A DNA stretch of 64,000 nucleotides from Alkalimonas mucilaginosa (GCF_036327005.1 NZ_JAUGZK010000001.1:124001-188000), one strand, 5' to 3'. Shown: positions 33,903 to 42,232, counted from the stretch's first letter. Program-made: numbers and translations. Notes: a model not told the origin generated them from the letters alone.

Positions 33903-33925
33903 AATGGGCGTTTCGCCCATTTTTT
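33903..33925 (+). terminator. Second of two terminators before rimP
   Basis: AATGGGCG (33903-33910) / CGCCCATT (33914-33921), 3-base loop, T-run. Two hairpins in a row between tRNA-fMet and rimP would set how much transcription enters the nusA-infB operon; NusA itself affects such sites in E. coli. Confidence 0.85.
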
Positions 33926-33982
33926 ATTTAACACCTGTAGCTGGCATGGAGACGATTCCGGCCAGTGGCTCTGGAGGTTTTC

Positions 33983-34438
33983 TTGGCGAAGCAGGAACAG
34001 CAGTTAATGGAGTTGCTTGCACCCACAGTGTCGGCAGCTGGTTTTGAATTGCTTGGTATAGAAGTGTTGCGTGCAGGCAAGCATTCCACCGTGCGCTTGT
34101 ACATTGATCATCCAGACGGGGTAACCGTCGAGCATTGTGCCAACATCAGTCGTGAAGTGGGTGCTATTTTGGATGTTGAAGATCCTATTTCGCATGAATA
34201 CATGCTGGAAGTCTCTTCGCCAGGATTGGATCGGCCTTTATTCACGCCTGCGCACTTTGCGAAGGCCGTTGGCGGTAAGGTTGAGGTGAAACTTGCGATC
34301 CCGCAGGATGGGCGTCGTAAGTTTAAAGGTCAATTGCTGGCGATTGAGCAGGATATGTTGGTAATGGAAATCGATGGCAAGCAGTTTCGTTTGCTGATGG
34401 ATAATATTGAAAAAGCAAATATTGTACCTGTGTTCTGA
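33983..34438 (+). CDS. rimP: Ribosome maturation factor RimP
   Basis: Needed for 30S subunit maturation. It is 151 residues with the N-terminal alpha/beta domain (TVSAAGFELLGIEVLRAG, LYIDHPDGVTVEHCANISREV) and YMLEVSSPGLDRPLF before the C-terminal SH3-like domain. The start is set at TTG 33983 because GGAGG lies 5 bases upstream and the length matches the family; a GTG at 33965 sits before that ribosome site. First gene of the rimP-nusA-infB operon. Confidence 0.95.
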   Translation: MAKQEQQLMELLAPTVSAAGFELLGIEVLRAGKHSTVRLYIDHPDGVTVEHCANISREVGAILDVEDPISHEYMLEVSSPGLDRPLFTPAHFAKAVGGKVEVKLAIPQDGRRKFKGQLLAIEQDMLVMEIDGKQFRLLMDNIEKANIVPVF

Positions 34439-34470
34439 TTGCAGACAGGTCCAACAGAGGCAGCAAAAAA

Positions 34471-35967
34471 ATGGCAAAAGAAATTTTATTGGTTGTTGAT
34501 GCGGTTTCAAATGAAAAGTCCGTGCCTAGAGAGAAAATTTTCGAAGCGCTGGAATACGCACTGGCCGCCGCCACTAAAAAGAAAAATGAAGGCGATATTG
34601 AAGTTCGGGTTAGCATCGATCGTAAAACCGGCTCTTTTGACACCTTCCGCCGCTGGGAAGTGGTGCCGGATGATCAACCGATTGAACATCCTTATCGGGA
34701 AATTACTTTATCGGCAGCACAGTATGAGCAGCCGGAACTCAACGTAGGCGACTACGTGGAAGAGCAAATTGAGTCCATCGTATTCGACCGTATCACCACC
34801 CAGATGGCTAAACAGGTCATTGTACAAAAAGTACGGGAAGCAGAACGTTCTCAGGTGGTAGAAGCGTATGTGGATCAGGTGGGTGAGTTGGTAACCGGTG
34901 TGGTGAAAAAAGCCAACCGCGACAACATCATCGTCGACCTTGGTAACAACGCCGAAGCGATTCTGACCCGTGAGCACATGTTGCCACGTGAAACTTACCG
35001 TACCGGCGATCGTTTACGCGCCTTGTTATTTGAAGTAAAGCCGGAGGCCCGTGGCGCTCAGCTGTTCTTAAGCCGTACCCGCCCGGAAATGCTGATCGAA
35101 TTGTTCCGTATTGAAGTGCCGGAAATCGGTGAAGAAATGATTGAACTGCGTGGTGCTGCCCGCGATCCGGGTTCACGCGCTAAAATCGCAGTAAAAACCA
35201 ATGACCGTCGTATCGATCCGGTCGGTGCCTGTGTTGGTATGCGTGGTTCACGCGTGCAGGCGGTTTCCGGTGAGCTGGGCGGTGAGCGGGTGGATATTGT
35301 GTTGTACGACGATAACGATGCCCAGTTTGTCATCAATGCGATGGCACCTGCTGAAGTTGCCTCCATCGTAGTAGATGAAGAAGCGCATTCCATGGATATC
35401 GCGGTCGAGGAAGGCAACCTTGCGATGGCCATTGGCCGCAATGGTCAGAATATCCGTCTTGCCAGCCAGTTAACTGGTTGGGAATTGAACGTGATGACGG
35501 TTGCTGACATGCAGAAGAAGCATCAGGAAGAAGCCAGTAAAGTTATGGATCTTTTCACCAGCACGCTGGAGCTTGATGAAGATTTTGCCTCTGTGCTGGT
35601 GGACGAAGGTTTCTCCACCCTGGAAGAAATTGCCTATGTTCCGGTCTCTGAGTTGTTGTCCATTGATGGTTTTGATGAAGAGATTGTAGAAGAACTACGT
35701 AATCGCGCTAAAGCCTATCTGACGACTCAGGCGCTTGCCTCAGAAGAGTCGCTGGAAGGTGCTAAGCCATCCGAGCAATTGTTAGCACTTGAAGGATTGG
35801 ATACCCATACCGCCTATGTGCTGGCCAGCAAAGGTGTGGCGACATTGGATGATTTGGCCGAGCAGGGCGTTGATGACCTGCTGGATTTAGCCGAAATGAG
35901 TGAAGATCAGGCTGCGGCGCTGATCATGGCTGCCAGAAATATTGTCTGGTTCAGCGAAGAAAATTAA
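34471..35967 (+). CDS. nusA: Transcription termination/antitermination protein NusA
   Basis: Binds RNA polymerase and nascent RNA to modulate pausing, termination and antitermination. It is 498 residues: N-terminal polymerase-binding domain, S1 domain (about 135-200), two KH domains (including DPVGACVGMRGSRVQAV and MAIGRNGQNIRLASQLTGW), and two C-terminal acidic repeats found in gammaproteobacterial NusA (VLVDEGFSTLEEIAYV, YVLASKGVATLDDLAEQ). RBS AGAGG lies at 12 bases. Cotranscribed with rimP and infB. Confidence 0.98.
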   Translation: MAKEILLVVDAVSNEKSVPREKIFEALEYALAAATKKKNEGDIEVRVSIDRKTGSFDTFRRWEVVPDDQPIEHPYREITLSAAQYEQPELNVGDYVEEQIESIVFDRITTQMAKQVIVQKVREAERSQVVEAYVDQVGELVTGVVKKANRDNIIVDLGNNAEAILTREHMLPRETYRTGDRLRALLFEVKPEARGAQLFLSRTRPEMLIELFRIEVPEIGEEMIELRGAARDPGSRAKIAVKTNDRRIDPVGACVGMRGSRVQAVSGELGGERVDIVLYDDNDAQFVINAMAPAEVASIVVDEEAHSMDIAVEEGNLAMAIGRNGQNIRLASQLTGWELNVMTVADMQKKHQEEASKVMDLFTSTLELDEDFASVLVDEGFSTLEEIAYVPVSELLSIDGFDEEIVEELRNRAKAYLTTQALASEESLEGAKPSEQLLALEGLDTHTAYVLASKGVATLDDLAEQGVDDLLDLAEMSEDQAAALIMAARNIVWFSEEN

Positions 35968-35992
35968 TGGATCAACGGAGGTAACAACCTAT

Positions 35993-38674
35993 ATGGCAGA
36001 TGTCACCATAGAAAAGCTCGCCACAGATGTAAACACAACTGTTGATCGCTTAGTGCAACAATTTGCAGACGCCGGTATCAGTAAAACTGCTGGTGCCATG
36101 GTCACTGAAGATGAAAAACGTACCCTGCTGCAACATTTAAGCCGGCAGCATGGTGCGGAGGCGGCGACGCCGTCCAAGCTGACGTTAAAACGCAAAGAGA
36201 AAAGCACCCTGAGTATTCCAGGCGGTGCTGGCCGTAATCGTGAAGTGACGGTGGAAGTGCGTAAGCAAAAGACGTACATCAAAAAGCCGATGCTGGATGA
36301 GGCCACTTTAAAGGCTCAGGAAGAGGCTCGACTGGCTGAAGAAAAAGCCAAGGCCGAGGCCGAGCGTGCCGAGCGTGAGCGTCAGGAAGCAGAGCGTAAA
36401 GCCAAAGCCGAAGCGGAGCGTCGGGCGAAGGAAGAAGCTGAGCGTAAAGCTGCTGAAGCCAAGCGTCGTGAAGAGCAGAAAAAAGACGATCCTGAAGAAG
36501 CAGCCCGTCGTGCTGCCCGTGAAGAAGCACGGAAAGAAGCTGAGCGCTTGAAGCAACAGCAAGAAGCGGAAGCTCTGCGTAAGCTGGAGGAAGAAGCGCG
36601 CAAACAGGCAGAAGAAGCCAAGCGTTTGGCGGAAGAAAATCGTGAGCGTTGGGAGCAGGAAGAAAAAGCCAAAGGTACTGAAGATGGCGATTATCACCTG
36701 ACCAGCAACGAATTTGCCAAACAAGCTGAAGACGAAGTCGATGCACGCGAAGAGCGGGCTGGCCGTCGTGGTGCTGCTGCGAAAAAAGTAGCACCGGCCA
36801 AAGGCAAAAAGAAAGATGATCGGAATGATCGTGAAGCCTTCAACCGTGCCAACAAACACAGCAAGAAAAAGAAAACCCCGTCCAGCATGCAGCACGGCTT
36901 TAACAAGCCAGCTCAGCCGGTTGAGCGTGAGGTCCGTATTGGTGAAACCATTACTGTGGCTGAACTCGCTGCTAAAATGGCGGTAAAAGCGACGGAAGTG
37001 ATCAAGGCGATGATGAAAATGGGCGCTATGGCGACCATCAATCAGGTGATTGATCAGGAAACTGCGGCCATTGTCTGTGAGGAAATGGGCCATAAGTTCG
37101 TGCTGACCAAAGAGAACGAGCTGGAAGAAGCGGTGATGTCTGAGCGTGGCGAGACCGGTGAGCTGGAGCCACGTGCACCGGTAGTGACCGTGATGGGCCA
37201 CGTTGACCACGGTAAAACCTCGTTACTGGATTACATCCGTAAAGCCAAAGTCGCCGATGGCGAAGCCGGTGGTATTACCCAGCATATCGGTGCTTACCAC
37301 GTGGATACCGATCGCGGTATGGTGACGTTCCTGGATACCCCAGGTCACGCTGCCTTTACCTCGATGCGGGCCCGTGGTGCCAAAGCAACTGATATCGTAA
37401 TTCTGGTCGTGGCTGCCGACGATGGCGTCATGCCGCAAACCAAAGAAGCGATCCAGCATGCCAAGGCAGCTGGGGTTCCTTTGATTGTTGCCATCAACAA
37501 AATGGATAAGCCAGAAGCCGATCCGGATCGGGTGCGCAACGAATTGTCGCAGTACGATGTTATTTCGGAAGAGTGGGGCGGTGACACCCAGTTCGTGCCA
37601 GTGTCTGCCAAAGCGGGTACCGGCATCGACCAGTTGCTGGATGCGGTGCTTGATTTGGCCGAAATTCAGGAACTGACTGCCGTTCGCGCGGGTCTGGCGC
37701 GTGGTGTAGTGATTGAATCACGCCTGGATAAAGGTCGTGGTCCGGTTGCTTCCATCCTGGTGCAGGAAGGCACGCTGAATCAGGGCGACGTGGTGCTTTG
37801 TGGTTTCGAGTACGGTAAAGTTCGCGCTATGCGTGATGAGAATGGCCGTACCGTCAGCGAAGCTGGCCCGTCCATTCCGGTCGAAATCCTTGGCTTGTCG
37901 GGTGTACCGCAGGCTGGTGATGAAGTCACCGTGGTGAAAGACGAGCGTAAAGCCCGTGAAGTCGCACTGTACCGTCAGGGCAAGTTCCGCGATGTGAAAC
38001 TGGCGCGTCAGCAAAAAGCCAAGCTGGAAAATATGTTTGCCAACATGGCGGAAGGCGATGTGTCTGAACTGAACATCGTACTGAAGGCCGATGTACAGGG
38101 CTCTGTGGAAGCCATCACCGAATCACTCAGCAAGCTGTCGACCGATGAAGTCAAAATCAAAATCATCGGCAGTGGTGTGGGTGGTATTACCGAGACCGAC
38201 GTTAGCCTGGCCGCTGCCTCGCAAGCCATTATTATCGGCTTTAACGTGCGTGCGGATGCGTCAGCCCGCCGTATCGTTGAAGATGAAGGTCTGGATCTGC
38301 GTTACTACGGCATCATTTATGAGCTGCTGGATGAAGTGAAGCAGGCGATGACTGGTATGCTGGCCCCTGAGTTCAAACAGCAAATCATTGGTTTGGCACA
38401 GGTACGTGATGTGTTCCGCTCACCGAAGTTCGGCGCTATTGCCGGCTGTATCGTCAGTGAAGGCGTGATCAAACGCAATGCCCCTATCCGGGTACTGCGT
38501 GATAACGTGGTGATCTACGAAGGCGAGTTGGAGTCACTGCGCCGCTTTAAAGACGATGTCAACGAAGTTCGTAATGGCTTCGAGTGTGGTATCGGTGTGA
38601 AAAACTACAACGATGTCCGCGAAGGCGATCAAATCGAAGTCTTTGAGGTGGTTCAGGTCGAACGTACGCTGTAA
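35993..38674 (+). CDS. infB: Translation initiation factor IF-2
   Basis: GTPase that brings initiator tRNA to the 30S subunit and promotes subunit joining. It is 893 residues. The N-terminus (DVTIEKLATDVNTTVDRLVQQFADAG) is followed by a long Ala/Glu/Lys/Arg-rich coiled coil (about 110-240). The G domain starts near residue 395 with GHVDHGKT, DTPGHAAF and NKMD, and C-terminal domains follow. The ATG at 35993 follows GGAGG; the frame extends 51 bases upstream into nusA but without family match. An internal start giving a shorter IF-2, as in E. coli, is possible but not identified. Confidence 0.98.
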   Translation: MADVTIEKLATDVNTTVDRLVQQFADAGISKTAGAMVTEDEKRTLLQHLSRQHGAEAATPSKLTLKRKEKSTLSIPGGAGRNREVTVEVRKQKTYIKKPMLDEATLKAQEEARLAEEKAKAEAERAERERQEAERKAKAEAERRAKEEAERKAAEAKRREEQKKDDPEEAARRAAREEARKEAERLKQQQEAEALRKLEEEARKQAEEAKRLAEENRERWEQEEKAKGTEDGDYHLTSNEFAKQAEDEVDAREERAGRRGAAAKKVAPAKGKKKDDRNDREAFNRANKHSKKKKTPSSMQHGFNKPAQPVEREVRIGETITVAELAAKMAVKATEVIKAMMKMGAMATINQVIDQETAAIVCEEMGHKFVLTKENELEEAVMSERGETGELEPRAPVVTVMGHVDHGKTSLLDYIRKAKVADGEAGGITQHIGAYHVDTDRGMVTFLDTPGHAAFTSMRARGAKATDIVILVVAADDGVMPQTKEAIQHAKAAGVPLIVAINKMDKPEADPDRVRNELSQYDVISEEWGGDTQFVPVSAKAGTGIDQLLDAVLDLAEIQELTAVRAGLARGVVIESRLDKGRGPVASILVQEGTLNQGDVVLCGFEYGKVRAMRDENGRTVSEAGPSIPVEILGLSGVPQAGDEVTVVKDERKAREVALYRQGKFRDVKLARQQKAKLENMFANMAEGDVSELNIVLKADVQGSVEAITESLSKLSTDEVKIKIIGSGVGGITETDVSLAAASQAIIIGFNVRADASARRIVEDEGLDLRYYGIIYELLDEVKQAMTGMLAPEFKQQIIGLAQVRDVFRSPKFGAIAGCIVSEGVIKRNAPIRVLRDNVVIYEGELESLRRFKDDVNEVRNGFECGIGVKNYNDVREGDQIEVFEVVQVERTL

Positions 38675-38691
38675 TCCGACCGCTTAATCAG

Positions 38692-38733
38692 ACACCATCA
38701 GGGGCTGTGCTTTCTGGTGGTGTTTGTTTTTTT
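38692..38733 (+). terminator. Terminator-like hairpin between infB and rbfA
   Basis: A 10-bp stem (38692-38701 with 38714-38723, one G-T pair), 12-base loop, followed by a long T-run to 38733. It sits inside an operon that is normally continuous, so it probably acts as a partial terminator or processing site lowering rbfA-truB relative to infB. Confidence 0.7.
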
Positions 38734-38746
38734 AAAGGAAAAAAAG

Positions 38747-39190
38747 ATGGCACACAAAGAGTTTTCCCGTGTCGACCGGCTGTCGCAGCAGCTGCAAAAA
38801 GAGCTGGCCGTGATCCTGCAGCGCGAAATCAAAGATCCCCGTTTGCACCATATGATTACGGTGTCGCAGGTCGATGTGTCGCGCGATTTATCCTACGCCA
38901 AAATTTACGTCACTTTTCTTGGCCTGGAGCAGGACAAGGTAAAAGACAACCTGAAGATCTTAAACGATGCCAAAGGTTTTATCCGCGGTCTGATTGGCAA
39001 GCGGATCCAAACCCGCATCGTGCCTCAGGTGCAGTTTTACTACGACAGCACGCTGGATGAAGGCATTCGTCTGACCGCGTTGGTCGAGTCTGCCCGTCGC
39101 GCCGATGAAGCCAAGCGTCCGGCTGGTGCTGCCGATGATGCCGCAGAGCATGACACTGATAACACGACTGAGTCCGACAAGCAGGATTAA
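38747..39190 (+). CDS. rbfA: 30S ribosome-binding factor RbfA
   Basis: Assists 16S rRNA 5'-end maturation and cold adaptation. It is 147 residues with the KH-like core: RVDRLSQQLQKELAVILQREIKDPRL, then YAKIYVTFLG and VPQVQFYYDSTLDEGIRL. The C-terminal tail is acidic and low in complexity. The ATG at 38747 follows AAGGA. Its stop abuts the truB ATG. Confidence 0.97.
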   Translation: MAHKEFSRVDRLSQQLQKELAVILQREIKDPRLHHMITVSQVDVSRDLSYAKIYVTFLGLEQDKVKDNLKILNDAKGFIRGLIGKRIQTRIVPQVQFYYDSTLDEGIRLTALVESARRADEAKRPAGAADDAAEHDTDNTTESDKQD

Positions 39191-40129
39191 ATGACACAGC
39201 AACACAAACGCCGTGCCGTCGACGGCATTCTGCTTTTAGACAAGCCGCTGGAATTTACCAGCAATGGTATTTTGCAAAAGGTACGCTGGCTGTATCAGGC
39301 GCAAAAAGCCGGCCATACCGGTGCGCTGGATCCACTGGCCAGTGGCTTACTACCGATTTGTTTTGGCGAAGCCACCAAGTTCAGTCAGTTTTTGCTGGAT
39401 ACCGATAAAACCTATCTGGTCAGCGCCCGTTTTGGCATCCGTACCGATACCAGCGATGCAGCCGGTGAGGTGGTCAGTACCCGGCCGGTGGCGTTCAACC
39501 AGCAGCAGCTGGAGCAGGCGATGCAGGCCTTTCGGGGCGATATTCTGCAGGTGCCAACCATGTTTTCGGCGCTGAAATACCAGGGCCAGCCGCTGTACAA
39601 GTACGCCCGGCAGGGCATCACGGTACCGCGCGAAGCCAGACCGATCAGCATTTTTCGTTTTGAGTTGCTGGCCCTGCGCCAAAGCAGCGATCAAACTGAC
39701 GCCGATTTTATAGTGCATTGCAGCAAAGGAACCTATATCCGCACCCTGATTGATGATTTGGGCGAAGCCTTAGGCTGCGGCGCTTATGTCAGTGCTTTGC
39801 ACCGTACTCAGGTCGGGCCTTTTCAGGCCGAAGCCATGCAGCCACTGCCTAAACTGGAAGCCCTGGCAGAGCCGTGCCATCAAAGCCGTGATTTTTCGGA
39901 ATTGGATCAACTGCTGCTGCCACTCGATGCGGCCTTGCACGGTCTGGAGGCCTTAACCCTAAGCGCCGAGCAGCAACGCCGTATTGCCCACGGCCAAAGT
40001 TTTGGCTGCGAGCTGCCGGATGCCGAAGCGGTGCGCTTGTACAGTGCTGAGCAGCAATTTTTAGGCATTGGCAAACGGGAGCAGGGCGAGCTGAAACCGC
40101 GGCGTTTGCTAAGTACCAACAAGCAATAA
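39191..40129 (+). CDS. truB: tRNA pseudouridine(55) synthase TruB
   Basis: Makes the universal pseudouridine 55 in the tRNA T-loop. It is 312 residues. The catalytic aspartate lies in GHTGALDPLASGLLP, and family motifs KTYLVSARFGIRTDT, PTMFSALKYQGQPLYKYAR and CSKGTYIRTLIDDLG follow in order, with a C-terminal PUA-like domain. It starts immediately after rbfA with no gap. Confidence 0.98.
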   Translation: MTQQHKRRAVDGILLLDKPLEFTSNGILQKVRWLYQAQKAGHTGALDPLASGLLPICFGEATKFSQFLLDTDKTYLVSARFGIRTDTSDAAGEVVSTRPVAFNQQQLEQAMQAFRGDILQVPTMFSALKYQGQPLYKYARQGITVPREARPISIFRFELLALRQSSDQTDADFIVHCSKGTYIRTLIDDLGEALGCGAYVSALHRTQVGPFQAEAMQPLPKLEALAEPCHQSRDFSELDQLLLPLDAALHGLEALTLSAEQQRRIAHGQSFGCELPDAEAVRLYSAEQQFLGIGKREQGELKPRRLLSTNKQ

Positions 40130-40132
40130 AGC

Positions 40133-40160
40133 TTGTAAAGCCGTACCGGCATGGTACAAT
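40133..40160 (+). promoter_or_regulatory. Sigma-70 promoter of rpsO
   Basis: TTGTAA (40133-40138), 16-base spacer, TACAAT (40155-40160), just after the truB stop and about 70 bases before rpsO. Confidence 0.65.
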
Positions 40161-40238
40161 GCGCCCGCTTTTTATTGTTGGCTGAATGAGTGATCGGCGG
40201 CAATACATTCATTAACTCACTCAGAATTGGAGTACACC

Positions 40239-40508
40239 ATGGCTTTAACTGCTGCTGAAAAAGCAAAAATCGTTGCGGATTACGCACAAAAAGAAGGTGA
40301 CACAGGTTCACCAGAAGTACAGGTTGCTTTGCTGACTGCAAACATCAACCACCTGCAAGGTCACTTTGCTGATCACAAGCACGATTTCCACTCACGCCGC
40401 GGTCTGCTGCGTATGGTTAGCCAGCGTCGTAAATTGCTGGATTACCTGAAAGGCAAAGATCAAAACCGTTACGCTGATTTGATCAAGCGTCTTGGCCTGC
40501 GTCGTTAA
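40239..40508 (+). CDS. rpsO: 30S ribosomal protein S15
   Basis: Primary 16S rRNA-binding protein, 89 residues, the universal length. The sequence has KEGDTGSPEVQVALLT, INHLQGHFADHKHDFHSRRGLL and a basic C-terminus RLGLRR. The ATG at 40239 follows TTGGAG. In E. coli S15 represses its own translation and is followed by pnp; here a terminator and a 1.9-kb accessory insert follow instead. Confidence 0.99.
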   Translation: MALTAAEKAKIVADYAQKEGDTGSPEVQVALLTANINHLQGHFADHKHDFHSRRGLLRMVSQRRKLLDYLKGKDQNRYADLIKRLGLRR

Positions 40509-40523
40509 TTCAACGCAAAGAAT

Positions 40524-40549
40524 AAGGGCTGAATTTCAGCCCTTTTTTT
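40524..40549 (+). terminator. Intrinsic terminator of rpsO
   Basis: AAGGGCTGA (40524-40532), loop ATT, TCAGCCCTT (40536-40544), T-run to 40549. Confidence 0.93.
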
Positions 40550-40589
40550 ATGCCTGAAAATCAGCATTCACACACCGCTGGAGTGCATT

Positions 40590-40859
40590 ATGTTGCATAT
40601 TAAATCTGCAAAATACGTGGCTGATTACACCATTTGGGTCGCGTTTGATGATGGTACTGCTGGAGAAATCAATCTGGATGGTGAACTAAACGGACCTGTA
40701 TTTGAACCGCTGAAGGATATTGCTGTTTTCCGAAAGGTATCGGTTGATCCAGAGCTTGAGACCGTTGTTTGGCCGAACGGCGCAGATCTGGCTCCAGAGT
40801 TTCTAAAAGGACTACATAACATGCAAAGCCAGCCGAAGCGGACTGCGCAGCTGCTTTGA
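40590..40859 (+). CDS. DUF2442 domain protein
   Basis: Small protein of 89 residues with the DUF2442 hallmark: an N-terminal beta-hairpin (YTIWVAFDDGTAGEINLDGEL) followed by FEPLKDIAVFRKVSVDPELETVVWPNGADLAPEFL. The molecular function is not established; such genes often lie next to DUF4160 genes in mobile, toxin-antitoxin-like pairs. No DUF4160 partner is seen here, so it may be an orphan. First gene of the insert between rpsO and pnp. Confidence 0.9.
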   Translation: MLHIKSAKYVADYTIWVAFDDGTAGEINLDGELNGPVFEPLKDIAVFRKVSVDPELETVVWPNGADLAPEFLKGLHNMQSQPKRTAQLL

Positions 40860-40969
40860 GCGCTTCCAGCCTGGCATGCATTTGACGTTAGATTGGCATA
40901 CAAATGTCGTATCAGAATGAGGAGGTTGTGCCTTAAAGTCAAAGCTGACATGACAAAAGGTGCTCAAAA

Positions 40970-41555
40970 ATGGAAATGAAAATTAACTCTGAAATTGTTA
41001 TAAAAAAAAAGAAAAGACAAAGCGTGGAGCCAGCAGCATTTAGCTGATGTTTGTGACGTAAGCTTAAGGACCATTCAACGAGCAGAAAATGAAGGCAATG
41101 CTTCCTATGAGACGCAAAAAGCGCTGTGCTCGGCTTTTGGAATCGATGTCAAAGACATCGCTTTAAGAGAGAACAAAGGAGGTGGTAAAAAACGACCTAC
41201 TCCTACAAAGAAGCCTATCTTTATTCTGAGTTTTGTATTTGCACTGTTTGGAAGTGCTCTGGTTGCTACGGTGTCAACTGCGTCCACGGGGGTGATAGTT
41301 CAAGCAGAATCAGTGGTTGTATCACAGGACCAAAACATCGTAACTTATTCTGGTGATGTGATTGTGCTCATTCCTGAAAAAGAGCCTTTCGAAATGTCTC
41401 TAATAAAGAGTGCTCTCGTTACCGATGAGCCTAATCAGTTTAATTTGAGAATCATCAATAGAAATATGGAGTTACTGCTTTTAGATCCTCAAATAACAAA
41501 AGTAGACAAAGAAATTATGATCACTACTTCAAAATTACAAACAACGCGTATTTAA
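40970..41555 (+). pseudogene. HTH (XRE-like) regulator with one transmembrane segment, frameshifted in an A9 tract
   Basis: Starting at ATG 40970 the frame reads about 16 codons and then runs to a TGA at 41045-41047. Removing one A from the nine-A run (41002-41010) joins it to an open frame that continues to 41555. The restored product of 194 residues has a helix-turn-helix (KAWSQQHLADVCDVSLRTIQRAEN), a basic linker, one hydrophobic segment near residues 82-101 (PIFILSFVFALFGSALVATV) and an extracytoplasmic-looking tail. It could be a pseudogene, a sequencing error or a gene expressed by slippage on the A-run. The downstream part alone has only a GTG start at 41271. Confidence 0.75.
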
Positions 41556-41566
41556 AAGTTTGAACC

Positions 41567-41594
41567 TTGCGGATATACGTCAATGACGTATAAT
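41567..41594 (+). promoter_or_regulatory. Promoter with overlapping 19-bp palindrome, toxin-antitoxin operon
   Basis: TTGCGG (41567-41572), 16-base spacer, TATAAT (41589-41594). A perfect palindrome with 9-base arms around a central A (41574-41592, core ATACGTCAATGACGTAT) covers the spacer and half of the -10. This fits an autoregulatory operator bound by the HTH antitoxin. Predicted transcription start is close to 41601, the toxin start codon. Confidence 0.7.
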
Positions 41595-41600
41595 GTTGGT

Positions 41601-41915
41601 ATGTTTACCATCATCGAAACCCCTACATTCGAAGTGGATGCCAGAAAAATCTGGACAGAAGAGGAACGAAATTCGTTTTTCGCTTGGTTGGCGGCTAATC
41701 CTGAGGTCGGCGCTCCCATTCCTGGCAGTGGTGGTTGTAGAAAGGTTCGTTGGTCGGTTGCGGGGGCAGGGAAGCGCGGTGGGGTGCGAGTCATTTACTT
41801 CACCAAGATGGCTAATGGTGAAATCTGGTTATTAGTGATCTACAAAAAAGCCGTGAAGGAAAATATACCCGCACATATCCTGAAGGCAGTTCGTGAGGTA
41901 CTGGAAAATGAGTAG
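41601..41915 (+). CDS. RelE/HigB-type toxin of a type II toxin-antitoxin pair
   Basis: Protein of 104 residues matching the RelE/HigB mRNA-interferase class: FTIIETPTFEVDARKIW, then LAANPEVGAPIPGSGGCRKVRWS, GKRGGVRVIYF and LLVIYKKAVKENIPAHILK. The basic residues in the RKVRW and KRGGVRVIYF strands are where this fold binds mRNA on the ribosome. The ATG at 41601 is preferred because the -10 box lies at 41589-41594; an ATG at 41583 would be upstream of the promoter. No ribosome site precedes 41601, so the message may be leaderless. It overlaps the antitoxin gene by 8 bases. Confidence 0.87.
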   Translation: MFTIIETPTFEVDARKIWTEEERNSFFAWLAANPEVGAPIPGSGGCRKVRWSVAGAGKRGGVRVIYFTKMANGEIWLLVIYKKAVKENIPAHILKAVREVLENE

Positions 41916-42207
41916 CGAGATATTGAGTGCAGAGGAACTAGGGAACAAGTTGCTCCAATCCGTTAAAGAAATGAAAGCTGGCAAAGTGGCCCGAACTACC
42001 CGTGTTGAGCCCAACGAGGTTGCAAAGGCGCGGGGCAAGACTGGCCTTACCCAGGTTGAATTTGCTGAGGTACTGCATATTTCCCCGCGTACCTTGCAAG
42101 AATGGGAGCAAGGCCGTCGCCAACCCTCTGGTCCTGCAAAAGCATTGATCGAGATTGCTTTCCGCCATCCCGAAGTTATTCGGGAAGACCTTGCACTTAA
42201 GGGGTAA
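41908..42207 (+). CDS. HTH antitoxin (NadS/HigA-type)
   Basis: DNA-binding antitoxin of 99 residues. The C-terminal half is an XRE helix-turn-helix (GLTQVEFAEVLHISPRTLQEWEQGRRQPSGPAKALIEIA); the N-terminal part probably wraps the toxin. The start ATG at 41908 lies within the last codons of the toxin gene (ATGAGTAG), so translation is coupled. Toxin-first order is typical of higBA-type pairs. It would repress the operon through the palindrome over the promoter. Confidence 0.9.
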   Translation: MSSEILSAEELGNKLLQSVKEMKAGKVARTTRVEPNEVAKARGKTGLTQVEFAEVLHISPRTLQEWEQGRRQPSGPAKALIEIAFRHPEVIREDLALKG

Positions 42208-42214
42208 CAACCAA

Positions 42215-42232
42215 TTATAGCGCCTGCTATAA
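42215..42232 (+). other. Inverted repeat after the antitoxin gene
   Basis: TTATAGC-GCCT-GCTATAA, 7 bases after the stop, no T-run. A second stem lies at 42263-42271 / 42279-42287. Either may end the toxin-antitoxin message; neither is a clear intrinsic terminator. Confidence 0.4.

Noticed and set aside
33965..33982. GTG at 33965 as rimP start
   Set aside because: The GGAGG ribosome site lies after it; TTG 33983 has correct spacing and family length.
36308..37210. Long minus-strand open frames (up to 300 codons) opposite infB
   Set aside because: They mirror the Glu/Lys/Ala-rich coiled coil of IF-2, read as low-complexity Phe/Leu-rich sequence and have no ribosome site; shadow of infB.
41583..41600. 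ATG 41583 as toxin start
   Set aside because: It lies upstream of and within the predicted -10/operator; ATG 41601 gives the family N-terminus.
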